A DNA stretch of 64,000 nt, from contig HG738140.1 in the NCBI GenBank assembly GCA_000499405.2, forward strand, positions 4,296,829-4,360,828, written 5' to 3'. This DNA is from Onchocerca volvulus (lineage: Eukaryota; Nematoda; Chromadorea; Rhabditida; Onchocercidae). Numbering within the stretch: the first letter of the stretch is position 1; every line of letters starts with the position of its first letter. The notes below the pieces were generated by a model. It saw only the letters and a program-made list of their open reading frames with translations, was not told the origin of the DNA and did not search any database. Positions 1 through 12,600 of this stretch are shown piece after piece. A program made the position numbers and the translations under genes.

Positions 1-2860
1 TTTTGTTATCATTCCGGTTTCTGTTATCATATTTCTGCTACAATTTGTTTTGTTGCAACCGTTTTTTCCTGTTATTCAAATAAGTTTGTAATTGTCAATT
101 TTTTTGCTCGAATTTACATTTGGATATGATTATTTATCTCTTTACTCTCTAATTAACTCATCGGAGTTCAAAATACATTCATTTCAAATAATGAAAAGAC
201 AACACTATGAATATCGTAAAGGACAAAAATATCTTTGATTATTAATTAAAAGCACAACTGTCGCCAATTTATCTTGTTGGAGTTTTAGAAAAAATTTTCC
301 TAAAATAGATAATAGACTTTAACTAGGGAAAAATTCTTTCGAAAGAATGAGAAATTAATGTTTTGTAGTATTTGTGAGAAAGATTTATCATAGTTTAAAA
401 TTTTTTTATAAAAAATAATGCGTTCATATTTTGTATTCCCCATTTTCTCTTTAAAATTTTGAACTATGAATTAAATTGAATGGAAATTCTTCATCTTAAA
501 GAATAACAATTTTTGCAACAGTTTTAAAACTTTAAAATGTCTTGCCAAAAATTTAAATATATTTTAAAAATCTAATCCTTCATTTTCTGTATATTCATCA
601 AGAATCTGGATAGACTTTTAGCAACAGTTCAGCTTATTGAAACCGTCAAAATATGATGTTTTCTTTAATTCGAAAGTTCAGAATTCCGGAAATCTTGGTT
701 TTTAAAATCTTCGCTCTTATTTATATATTTCATTATTACGAGAATCTGATATGTTATTTGTTCAATAAAAGAAGTTTGAGTCATAAACTTTGATATTTCC
801 TTGAAGTTAGTTTGCAATTTTAACTTAATCGATTAATGGAAAAAGCATAAATTATAGGAAATTCTTTCAAAAATATGAGCAAAAGAATTTTTATTTTAAA
901 AAATTGCTCAACATTGAGAAAGAGCCAAGGGTAAGAGAAATCGATGCCATTCTATGTTTTTAATTTAATTAGCATTTAAACAAAAAAAAAAAATGCCATC
1001 TGTGTTCATAATTCATAATTTATCATAATATTTTGATACGATCTCATATACCAAATTCTTGAAATTATACTTTCATCTAGGACTTTGAAATTAGAAATTT
1101 TATAGAAACAGAAATGCTAATAAATTTATGTTGACGTTATTTGAATCTAGTTGTTATTAATTGATTTGTCATAATTAGATCTAATATTTGGATTTGTGGA
1201 TTTTGATTTAATTATAACTGCCTAGGTTAAAATTTTGCTAACCTCAAATAAATCAAATATAAGAATTCCATATACAGAATATTGACTTTTTATAAATGTC
1301 AGTAAATGATAAATATTAGTCAAAAGATATTCTTAATTAATATATCCATAATATAATTTGCAATTTGAAATTAATAATACAACCTGATTCTTAGCATATT
1401 ATCTGATTTCGTACTGAAAATATCTTTTTCGTTGAAACTCAGGGCAATAAATTTATATCAGAAAAATTTTGAAAAATCTAAATCATTGGAGAAACAAAAA
1501 ATTAATTCAACAAATCGATTGTAAATTTAATGCATTTGAATAATTATAATTTCCGAATAAAAGAAAAAAAAAAAATTATGAGAATGCAATTAAATTCTTC
1601 GTTTAAAATAAAATTTTATAGAGTTGTAAAGCAATGAATTTGAATATTTATGGATGCGAAAGCATTTCTAGATTACACGGCAATCAATCTTAATATTAAC
1701 AATTCCAATTATTTCATCTTTTTTCTTTTTTCTTTTTTTTTTTTAAATTTCAAGTGATATCAAATCAAGAAAAAAAAAAAAACGAAGTTGAAAGGATGCG
1801 ATTAAATTCTACGCCGAAAATAAAACTCTATAAAGTTGTAATTGATTCGAATATTTTTGCGAGAAAAATTGTCATTCTAAAAGTTTTAATGGCAATCATG
1901 ATTTATTGCCAACAATTCCAATTGCTAGTTGTTTATTATTTTTTCTTTTTGCAATTCCAAATAATTTTTAGTCTCCAAAAAAAAGAAAAAGAAAAAATTT
2001 GCAAAGAAAAGATAAATTGATATTTTTCATTTTTTTTTTTTTGTTTTTTAGTTTCAAATAATTTCAAACTTGAAAAAAAAAAAAAAAAAAGAAAAATTGC
2101 AACAGATCTTTTCCTCTCCATACTTTCAAGTAAAAGAATTTCAATTTATCATTATAAAAATGTGTAATCTTTCCAATTCAAAACATGTTTTCTCGAAATA
2201 TTCAAAAGAAAAAAAGAAATAATACTTTTTATTATCTCTCTTTTCTTGCATTTTTATCATTCTCGACTTTTTTCATGTTATCAAACTGTTCATAAATGTT
2301 ATTCATTTATTTATCTATCTACTTATCATTTCAAATACTTACTAATTCGAATACCATTCAGTAACAATAATTGAATTTTTTCATTTTCTCTTTTCCATTT
2401 CGCATAATAATTAGGTAAAATTAATAATAAATTTATCTGTATATATATCTGCATCAAGTTAAAAATTCTTTGCTAACAATTAATCAATATTTTCATTACT
2501 GTAAATAGTAATATTATTGCCGAATTTACTATCATCAATATTATCAGTTTATTATTTCCATTATAATTCTTTACTAAAATTTATAAATTTATCAATTGCA
2601 GCATTTCAACGAATCGATTTGCTATAACTACTTAATCAATTTTTTATTATCATTATTAAAATTTCTTAAATTTAAACTTCGTAGCCAATGCTATTATAGC
2701 ACTTTGATAGAAATTAAAGATGTGTAATATTAAAAATGAATTAAATATTGTAAAAATAATTTCCATATAAACGGATTTTCCTCTTTTTATTTATTTAGTG
2801 TTTCAATTTGTTTAATCAATGATAATTTTGAAATCATTTATGAAATAATTAATCAAATTC
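1..2860. other. Intergenic AT-rich DNA, no gene seen
   Basis: This stretch has very low GC, many homopolymer A and T runs (for example near 1730-1745 and 2078-2094) and only short chance reading frames. I see no splice-bounded coding segment, RNA gene or clear transposon end. An upstream exon of a gene off the left edge cannot be excluded. Confidence 0.55.
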
Positions 2861-2887
2861 AAATTTAGATTCAAATAGTAATACTGC

Positions 2888-4214
2888 ATGAAAATTTTGG
2901 TTGGAATAGTTATATTTCTAATTGCAGCAAATATTAATCAAGCATGTAAAACTCATGGTAAAGTATATGGAAATGGTGATACATGGGTTAGCTATTATCT
3001 TATCATTTTTTTCATATGCTAAAATTTATTTGCCGAAAAATTTAAAATCAATTATCTGATAAAAATTTATTTTATTAGTTATCCGATAAATTAGTTATCC
3101 GATTTATTATCTGATAAATACTTTATTCTGATAAATATTTTAGTTATCAGATTGTTCTTATAAAAAATTTTTCTTTTTTTTTTTTCCAGTTATTATATAT
3201 TTTCCAAAATATATTCGAAACTGTTCATTTTATCTGATCAAAAATTTGTCATCGATTAATAATAATTAGAAAGATATCGATTACATATGAAATATTGTTA
3301 AATAATTTTAATGAATATCGAAAGAACCAAAAAATTTCTTTGTATTATTCTGATAATATGAAATTTTAGAAAATTAAATTTGAATTTGAAGAAAATTTTA
3401 TTACAGATTCATAAAAATTTTGTATTTATGTGTGAAAAGTACACTAATGGATCATGGCGTACAGAAATTACTGCATGTTTAGCACCAGGTGGTTTTCGAT
3501 TACTTGTAGGAACTGAATTTATCGAAGCAGGAATGAATTACACGTAAGTATTCACATGTTTTTTTTTTTTTTTTTTTTTTTTACGTAACTGTACTTTTGC
3601 CGCCATTTTCATAGAAATTAGACGAGATCTTCAAGATTTTCCGGATGATATATCAATGATTATGAGAATATCAACAAATATAAGCTTCCGGTTGAAGTTA
3701 ATCTGATTGATTTGACGTTAAGATATAAGTATTAGAAAATTGTCTGTTTTTATCTAATTAATTAGTGGTATCAATCTTTGAACTTACGTGAAATTTAAAT
3801 TTGTTATGCAATGAAAGTTGTACTTTTGCTCATTAAAAATAGAATTTTGCTTGAATTGTGCATGAAATAGAGCAGAAAATTGATTCGTTGCAATTCTGAT
3901 TGTAATCATAAAAATACATAAATTGAATTATAGCAATTATCATGATAATACCATAAATTATTCCGATATATTATCCTCATGCTATGTTTGATTTGAATGT
4001 TTGTAGATTTCAGTTAAAAATGGAATTCATAATCACATTGTAATTATGATAACTTATTGATGATAATTATTGTTCCAAGTAAAATTTATCACACTATCCA
4101 TGATAATTATGATGATAAAACGTCGTAATTATAATAATCTATTTTTAATTTATCATTTACAGATGTACGAGAAAACCTGGTGGCGTAGTGGAATTTGCAT
4201 ATAGGTCAATTTAA
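2888..4214 (+). CDS. Small secreted MIG-18-like (fibronectin type I-like) protein
   Basis: Three exons join in frame: 2888-2986, 3407-3543 and 4163-4214, giving 95 residues and a TAA stop. Introns have GT-AG ends (GTTAGC, GTAAGT donors; TTACAG, TTTACAG acceptors). Residues 1-19 are a hydrophobic signal peptide followed at once by C20. The mature part has four cysteines (C20, C42, C57, C80), the pattern HGKVYGNGDTW near the start, GSWRTEITAC in the middle, and two N-glycosylation sequons (N47-G-S, N77-Y-T). This layout resembles the nematode 'abnormal cell migration protein 18-like, fibronectin type I' module, found in secreted extracellular-matrix proteins. Here there is only a single module. 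A possible trans-splice or 5'UTR acceptor (AATTTAG, ending 2868) lies 19 bases before the ATG, and AATAAA lies at 4263-4268. The exon structure is well supported; the family call rests on pattern memory. Confidence 0.75.
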
Positions 4215-4262
4215 ATTATATCGTGCCTTTTCATCTGTTGTTGCTTTTATAATGGAAATATG

Positions 4263-4268
4263 AATAAA
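4263..4268 (+). terminator. Poly(A) signal of the MIG-18-like gene
   Basis: AATAAA 49 bases after the TAA stop of the small secreted protein gene. This is the expected place for cleavage and polyadenylation. Confidence 0.5.
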
Positions 4269-4269
4269 C

Positions 4270-7200
4270 AATTCGAAAGTTTTGAATTGATTTGCAAAAT
4301 ATAATTTTGAAATCATTCTTATGTTAATTTGCTAAATGAAAAAAAAAAAATTAATTAATTAATCACATTCATTTTAAGTCCCAATTTTTTGGAAATGATT
4401 AATTCGGCACTTAAAATTGCTGACAAATTTTTCAAATGAAATAATGTTTACTTTTGTTTTCGTTTTCTTTAAAACGATTTTTTTCATTCATCTGAATAAT
4501 TATAATTTTTAAAAAATCTGTTAATTCAACTGAAAAAAAGGTTTTTCTTTTTTTTTTTTTTTTGTTAGGAATTTATAAACAAATAGAAATCGAAAAAAAA
4601 AAAGGTGAACTTCGTATCACTTTTATAATTCGAATTATTAAATTAATTGCTCCCAAATCATTATAATTGTAATGCTATAAAATTACATTAATATCATGAA
4701 ATGATAATAATTAATCATAATTAATAAATATCATTCTGCTATATCCTTTCAAAAACAATGGTGTAGCCGATTCTAATTTTAAAAAAAAATTTTTTTATTT
4801 TTTTATTTTTTGCCATCAACTCGCAGTATTAACATCAATTTATTAAATATCTTACTGCTTGACTTTATCGTATTACTCGTCATTAGAATCTTCTAATCAA
4901 TTGTGATAACGATCATATCATATCATAATATTTTATTTCTCATTAAATTCAAAATTACCTTTTCTCATCTACCTATTTTTCATTTCAATCATATTTTGCA
5001 TTTTGAATTTCAATTTTTCTGTCATTTTATCGACAATTTAATCAACGTATGGATTCAAACAATGAATGGATCGCTTCTTCCATGATCAGTATTTGATCGT
5101 ATATGATATACAAAGTTATATCACTGATAAAGAATAAAAAAATTTATGGTTGTTTCTTAAAAAATTTAATAATTAACAAATAATTGAATATCAAAAATAT
5201 TAGAAATATGATGTATTTGTTTTTGAATCAGAAATATGGTGACATTTATAATTGCATTAGAAATGTGGTGACATTTGTTTTCGCATTGAAATTAATGTGA
5301 TATTCCTTATGGAATCAGAAATGTCAAAAGTTGTGATAACTTGAGTAAAATATTAAAAAAAAAAAGTATCGAATTACAGAAAACATTCATTGTACAGAAA
5401 TATTTTGTTAATTTTTTTAAATATTCTTTCGGATAATTAAATAATTATTATTTAAACATGAGGGATTTTTCAATTATAGAAGCTTACTCAGCTAATATCA
5501 GTTATAATAAATGAAAATCTGCATAATTTTCAAAATATAATTGATAAAAATATGCAGCAAATATTTAATATTAGATTTTTCAATAGGTTTTACAAATTTT
5601 TTATTGAATTTTTAGAAAAAATTTTATTATTTCAGAAATGTTTTTTCATTCTTTCTTTGAAGCCTTTTACGTTTTTTTCTTAAAATTTGCACGTGTGCCT
5701 TTTTGAATTATTTTCAGAAAATGATTGGTTTTTTTTTTCTTTTTCTTTTTCTTCTTTTTTTCTTTTTTTTTTAAATGAAGTTATAAAATGGCATGGAATT
5801 TGAATTGAATGAAAAATGTGAGAAGGCAAGAATTATTCATTTATGAAAAGAAATATGAATAAATGATAAGTAAAATACTTAGATTATAAATTGATGAGCA
5901 AAAATATTTAGAACTAAAAGATTAATAATGGTTCAAGTCAAACATATATAATTTTTTTTTTTTTTTGTTTAAGTTTTCTGGATTTTAAGCTTTTAATCCA
6001 TGTTAATTTGTTTTCAGTTTCTTCTAAATTATTTTTATACGAAATTCTAAATTTATTTGTTATCATAAGTATAACTCATAGCATTTTTATGATTCCATTT
6101 AATAAAAAAATCAGTCACGTTGTATAAAAAGAAATCGGATAAGTCTAATATAATCGGGTACATCTAAAACAAAATTGAATGCATCTAATACCAAAAGGTA
6201 GCAAATGCCTAATAAAAAAAATTAAAATTGATTGAACTTATTATCAAGAATGCAATAAATCTGTGAATTTATTGCTTCAATTTTAATGACGAATATTTTT
6301 CGGTCAAGATAATTGTGAATTGTTGACGTATTCTAACAAGGAAAAATTTATTTTCTGAATAACTTTATCAATGATCATATCATTTTGCCGAACTATTAAA
6401 CAAACTTTTTCGAGAATACAATTAAATAAGTGATAACATTCAACAATATTAATAATCATTTCAGATTTTCCTTTTCAAATTATTTTTTTTTTTAAATCTT
6501 GTTTATAGTATTGCAATCAAAAGTGCTTATTGAGCGCTAATGGTAAATAAGAATTATTTAATTTCAGAATAATATCATAATTTAATTTCTAATATAATGG
6601 TGAAAATTAGGATTATAGAAAAGATCCAAGAATGAATTGGAATCGGGTGTTTCTTATTTTCATGAAATTTAACAAAAAAAAAAAAAAAAAAAGAAATTAA
6701 GCGAAAAGTCTCACAACACACATGTTCACTTAATCCAATAATTTTGTTCGATTTTATTAGTTCAAATCTCAATTTCATATAAAAATAAACATTCATAGAT
6801 AAAATATGTATGTACTCAAGCATTTACTTATTTAATTGATTAGCAAAGAAATTTTTAGTACAAACTTTACTGCGAATTTTTTTTTCTGGAATTTTTTCAT
6901 ATGAAATTAACCAAATTATATTATTATCCAGTTGTTTAAATCATATTCTGTAGAAAAATATGAACCAACTGTAATCATATGCAATTTTCTTTTAGTTTCC
7001 TAAATGTCGCTATAATCTGAATTTAATTTAACAAATTGCTATTATGATAATGATAATAATCTCTAATAATTTCAGCCAGTAATATCTTTCACAATCTGTC
7101 TTCTAGTATTTTGATTATAAATTTTGGTTAGAAGATTTTCTATTATATATCTATATCACAATGATTTAGCAACTTTAAACATATAACAATTATAATAAAT

Positions 7201-7481
7201 ATCAAAACGATTGCTAAGTCAAAATTTTTGAAGACTAAGCTAAAATATTCAAGTGAAAATGGTGAAAAAAAAGATAAAATACTGGCTTGGTTACAAGATA
7301 AAGGATACAATAATTCCTTTTTTTTGGAAACATAAAATATAATAAAAGGCTAAAAAGAAATGAATTTAGCATAAAAAATGAAAATAAGAAATGAAAATCT
7401 TTTTTACTGTTATGATTAATTCTTCACCAATATCAATAAATCTCTCTGTATTTGTTTTTCTTTTCTACTTTTTATTACTAA
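4270..7481. other. Intergenic AT-rich DNA with short local repeats
   Basis: No gene is seen. Near 5190-5340 a phrase of the type 'tcagaaatatggtgacattt' recurs about three times as a weak local tandem repeat. The remainder is poly-A/T-rich sequence with chance frames. Confidence 0.5.
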
Positions 7482-7717
7482 CTAGCTGTACCCGGCCATG
7501 AGAAGCGTGGCCTTCAATTAATCAAACAAAATTGTCTACTCACTTATTTGCATCTATCACAGGTATGACAGGTAAAAAAAAGAAAGCGGGTATATCTATA
7601 CAGAAATACGCGACAATTTGAATGCAATGTATCATCAAAATTTCAAATCAATCGATAAAGAACTCGAAACGTTGTGTCAAAAGCCGCAACAAGCATTTAC
7701 ATTTTTATTTATATAGA
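7482..7717 (-). mobile_element. Non-autonomous Helitron (copy H1)
   Basis: Read on the minus strand, the element starts with TCTATATAAATAAAAATG (TC at 7717-7716) and ends with CTAG at 7485-7482. Just inside the 3' end is a hairpin with the stem GGCCA (7494-7498) and TGGCC (7508-7512). A 5' TC, a 3' hairpin and a CTAR-type end are standard Helitron marks. Length is about 236 bases and no coding sequence is present. The internal sequence is shared with H2 (for example the TCAAAATTTCAAA...CAATCGAT stretch). Confidence 0.75.
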
Positions 7718-7749
7718 TTTTTCAATTATTATCTAGCAGTGAATTAATG

Positions 7750-8007
7750 ACTGGTTGATCCCACTTTGTTTTGGCGGGAAGCATATTTGTCTTTCAGGGG
7801 TTTTGGAGGGAGACATATTTATCCTTACGGCGGTTTGGCGGTAAACATGTTTATGCTTATATACAGATAAAAAAAAAAGGTATACATATGCAGAAATAAA
7901 TTCCTATTCGAAAGCAAAGTTGTATCAAAATTTCAAAGCAATCGATGAAGAACTTTCAACAATGTGTCAAAAGCCACAATGAACATTTACATTTCTTTTT
8001 AAATAGA
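7750..8007 (-). mobile_element. Non-autonomous Helitron, diverged (copy H2)
   Basis: The minus-strand 5' end lies at 8007 (TCTATTTAAAAAGAAATG), and the sequence from about 7867 to 8007 is clearly homologous to H1. The 3' end is probably the diverged GGGATCAACCAGTC complement at about 7750, which parallels the CGGGTACAGCTAGT end of H1. The interior has three loose copies of a GGCGGGAAGCATATTTGT-like phrase between 7775 and 7855. The left boundary is uncertain. Confidence 0.55.
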
Positions 8008-8317
8008 TTGTGATTAACCCATATTATTTTATGCATCCAATTAATTGTTATTATGCATAATAATGATAATAATACATTATCATCATTAGCCGTAATCGTA
8101 ACTTATTAAATAAATAATTATTCCAACACAAATATATCAATTTCGATTTTTTATTATTTGATAATCGATTGAATTTTGCAATTTATTCGTCATAGAGTCT
8201 AATTACTATATAATCATGCATTTCATATTTTGAAGCTTATTAATGTAAATTTACAACTTAGTGAAATAAATGATTATTTTAACGAAAAGTATTATCAATG
8301 AAATAATACGAAAGATA

Positions 8318-8627
8318 TAGGAAATGCTTAATGCTCAAAAATATTATTAATCATATTATCAGTCCTATTCTCGAAAACTAAATTAATATGACTTTTTCTT
8401 AGTCATTTTAATCCATGAATAGGTCGATATAAATATAAATTATGAAATAATCTAAATTATATTTATATATATTAAGAAGAATAATATAAGAAATGTTTAA
8501 TACACAAAAGTGTTATCAGTCATATTATCAATAATTTACTCAACAATAAAACTAATATAATTTTTTAAATACATTTTAATCCTAGCTTATAATTTGATTG
8601 TTAAAGATATGAATTGTGGAATAATCT

Positions 8628-8658
<31 letters not shown>

Positions 8659-8935
8659 TTAATTAACATATATTATATATATATTTAATTTAATTATATA
8701 TATATTTTATTATATATATATAATTTTTTTTTATAACAGAGATCCGATTTTTTTCACTTTTATATATATGTATATATACAAATGTATATATAAAATATAT
8801 GTATATATAATCATGCAGCTGTTAATCATTTTATCAATCCTATAATAGGATTGATAAAATGATTAACAAAACTAATTTCAGCTTATGAGTGTGCGATTGT
8901 TAAAGGTATTAATTATGAAACAATTTAAACTAAAT
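8318..8935. repeat. Three degenerate direct-repeat copies with AT-microsatellite between
   Basis: Related segments begin near 8318, 8492 and 8817. Each has a phrase like 'aatcatattatcaatcctat...aaaactaatat...ttgttaaagatatgaattatgaaataatctaaatt'. The first two copies are about 170 bases apart. Copies two and three are separated by a TATATATA-rich stretch (8634-8810). Confidence 0.55.
8821..8867. repeat. Perfect 47-base palindromic hairpin
   Basis: The arms at 8821-8842 and 8846-8867 are exact reverse complements (22 bp each) with a three-base loop (TAA at 8843-8845). The first arm opens with GTTAATCATTTTATCAATCC. Confidence 0.9.
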
Positions 8936-9443
8936 GTTTACATATATATTTGACTTTATGTTTCGTATTATTATATATGCAGCAAATAGTATGATGAAGT
9001 TTTATTGAAAGCATTGTATAGCTAATAAATTGTACCAGTGTTAATTTTTAATGAACGAATATGACTTCAAAAATATTCTTTATTATTCCTAATATATTAT
9101 TGAATTGTTAAAAAAAAAAAAAAAATCCAAGTTTCCAAAAAAAGATTTTAATTATTTCTCATGCTTATGAATTATATATTAACAACCATTTTAATTGGAA
9201 AATTCAAATTGAAAATGACATTTTTGTTTGATATCTTTTCCAATTCATGGCATTGAGAGAATTTTATTGGATTATTGTTGCTAAATTATATTTTCTCATT
9301 TTATCACAAGTATTCTTTACATAATATGTGTATGTATGCATGTATATATATATATACGCATGTATTAATATGATGATAATCACTATATTCACCTGATACG
9401 AGATTTTTTTTATCACATACTTTAAGGATATGCATGTTTGCAG

Positions 9444-9449
<6 letters not shown>

Positions 9450-9512
<63 letters not shown>

Positions 9513-9690
9513 TGTGTCTGTGTCTGTGTCTGTGTCTGTATCTGTATCTGTATCTGTGTCTGTGTCTGTGTCTGTGTCTGTGTCTGTGTCCGTGTCCGTG
9601 TCTGTGTCTGTGTCCGTGTCTATGCGTGTGTGTCTGTGTGTGTGCCTGTGTGTGTTTATGTGTGTGTGTGTGTGTGTGTGTTTCTATGTA
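9450..9690 (+). repeat. (TG)n and (TGTGTC)n microsatellite
   Basis: A pure TG run covers 9451-9510. It passes into a hexanucleotide TCTGTG array with TCTGTA and CCGTGT variants up to about 9625, then into mixed TG up to about 9680. Open frames here only encode Val-Cys, Ser-Val or Cys-Leu dipeptide strings and are not genes. The alternating purine-pyrimidine sequence could adopt Z-DNA. Confidence 0.95.
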
Positions 9691-9699
9691 TAAACATCT

Positions 9700-12600
9700 A
9701 TGTGTAGGTATTTACGTATACAATATATATGCCCGTATGTTTATATACAATAATAATAATCATCGTATTTATATGATATCATACTTTTCTGTTTCTAAAT
9801 TTTCAGTTAAAAAAGAAAAAAATCGAAAATTTTATTTAATATATTAATTTGATCAATATTTCTTTAGCATCAAAGAAAAAAAGAAAAAAAAAAACAAGCA
9901 CTGATATATTTAAATTTGAGATTTAAAGAAAAAAAAAGGAAAAAATTGAAATTTAAAACTAGAAAAAAAAGAAAAGAAAAATTTTTTTTTTGAAAAAAAA
10001 AAAGAGGAAAAATTTATTTTTCCAATAAAATATAATGACATGATATGAAAATGAGGTTTTTGATATATTTGAATTTAAAATTTAAAAAAAAAAAAAAAGT
10101 AAAACAAAATGAATTATAACGATAAGATATATGCTTTTTGTTAGAAAAATTGATTGAATATACCTTTTCTGAAATGTCATTAAATTCATTCAATTTGTGT
10201 CGTTTCCGCTAGCAACTATAATTGAAATACATATGTATGTATATATCGATGATTTGTATGTATGAAATGATTTATTTACATTATGTTTGTCTTTATAGCT
10301 TATGTGTTGAAAAGATTTCAGATAAATAGATATGAATTGTTAATTAACCTTTTTTTTAAAAAAAAAAAAAAAAAGCTAATTTCACATGAAATAATTTTTA
10401 AAAATTAAATATATGTATACGCGCTAAAAATTCCTTTTCCTTTAATCCCATTTTTTGAATAATTCAACGTTGTATTCATTGAATTGCTCTTATCAAAATC
10501 GTATTTCTCTTTTTTTTTTCACTTTTTTCTTTTTTCATTTTTTTTTTCTTTTCTACTAATTTCTTTCGTTTTTCGTTTAAAAAAAAAAAAAGTTGTCAAT
10601 TTATATTTTACTTGTTACAGGATTAATGAATGATAATGAATTGTAAATATTAATATTGAAAATTAATTAGAATTAAATATGATTGAAAAAAGATGTTAAA
10701 TTTAAATTTATATAATTGTTAGGAACGATTTGCACTATATTAATGAATAGTTTTATGGTGATAAATTTAGTAAAAAAAAAAAAAGTTAAATTTCAATTTC
10801 TATTTTTGTTAGAAAGGACTTATATTTCAATTGATGAATAATTTTATGGCAAAATATGGCAAAATTTAAAATATCAGAAAAGAAATATTCGATTATACGC
10901 TTTATCGTATTCATTTATCTTATCCATTGATTATCACTTTTTTTCATGCTTTTTCAATCGTTGAATTATTTGCGTAAAGAAGTTCAATTAATATTAATAT
11001 TACAGATTTAGAACATTTCAATATTGATTAATTGAAAATTTTTTGAAATTTAAATTTTTAGAAATCATTATCTATTTGTTGAAAAAAAAAAAAAAAAAGA
11101 ATCAAAAGTGACAAGGGGATTTTCATCAACAAATACCCTAGAAGGGTAGCATATGTGGCGAAGTTTCAAAGGAGAATTAAGTGTTGAAAGGTTTGTCCTT
11201 TTAAGTTTTTTTTTTTTTTTCCTTACTGTACTTCTTTATTTCATGTTGAAATTAATTTTCGCTATAGTCGAGAAATTTATGATATTTCGAATAAATGAAA
11301 AAACGAAAGAAAAAATGAAAAAATTATTTTTTTCTTTTTTAAATTAAAATATGAAATATAATTAACCAATGTAAAGGGAAGCAATAAATTTTCCAAAATA
11401 TTTTGAAGTTATGAAAAAATTTGTCTCATACCTGTATTTATATATACGTATATGTATACGAAGTTAATAACTTAAGTTTCAATTAAACTAACGAACTTAA
11501 TTTAAATTTAAATTGAATAGATTTAATTAACTTTATGCATAAGAATAGTAAATTTACTTTAAAGGATTAAACATCTATATGATATTAAATGTAATAAAAA
11601 GCCAACTCTAATATATTAGAAAAAGAATTAATGACAATAAATCTTATCTATTTTAATGATACAATGATAAATTTATCAATTTTAATGGTAATATTTTAAT
11701 ATTTATGTAATTTAGGTGCAAATATTAGAAAAAATAAAAAAAAGGAGTAAAACAAATAAGAATGTTATACTAAAATTTTAGTCTAAAAAAAAAAAAAATC
11801 AAGATATATTTAAAAAAGTGGTAAAGTATGGAAGGGTTGTACTAAAAAATGAATAATTGGAAATTAAATTGTTGGAATAAAAATTTAATAATACTTTCTG
11901 ATTGAAATTTTGTTGAAATAATTATATGTTACGCATATTTCCTGCAAATTTTCATTTCAACATTTCCGCTAAATTTTCATTTCTTTATTTGTCTAACATT
12001 TTCTCGGAAATTTCTATAAAATTAGATGAAATATTTTTATATTATTAAAGCAGTAGTAATTGTTAATTTTGTATTGGTAAAATCTGTGTTTCATCTTTTC
12101 AATTTACTGAAATACATATTTAAATAAATTATATGATATTCAAAATTTGTTTGTTTAAAAAAATATATTCTGAAATTATTTTAATTGCTTATTCCTTATT
12201 TTATGCGTTTATTTTTCTTTTCTTCTGGCTGAATATAATTATGTTTATTGATTATTTTATGCATATTTTAAATGAAAAAAAAAATGATTTCAAGCAAATT
12301 TGAATAATTTGAAGGTATAAGTTCAAAATAGGTCAAAAGGTTATAATATCAAATGGTATATTTAATTCAAGAATTACTAATTACAGTATGATGATGATTC
12401 AAGAATTTCATGAAGAGAAGAGATTTTAAATTAAAAAATGTAGTTACTGATCATTCAAAATTGACAATGACCATTTGGAACAAAATAATTCTCGTCTCTT
12501 CATTAAAGCAAAATTATTGATTGCTAGAGGTTGACAATGATTAATTGGTGGTAATTATCAAAATATACCAGAAATTGATAAAATGATCAATTGGAAACAA

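Noticed and set aside
9430..9847. Three overlapping open frames of 87-137 codons
   Set aside because: They are translations of TG and TGTGTC microsatellite in each frame (Val-Cys, Ser-Val, Cys-Leu strings).
11130..11160. Small hairpin TACCCT-AGA-AGGGTA
   Set aside because: The stem is only 6 bp and there is no terminator or RNA context in a eukaryotic intergenic region.
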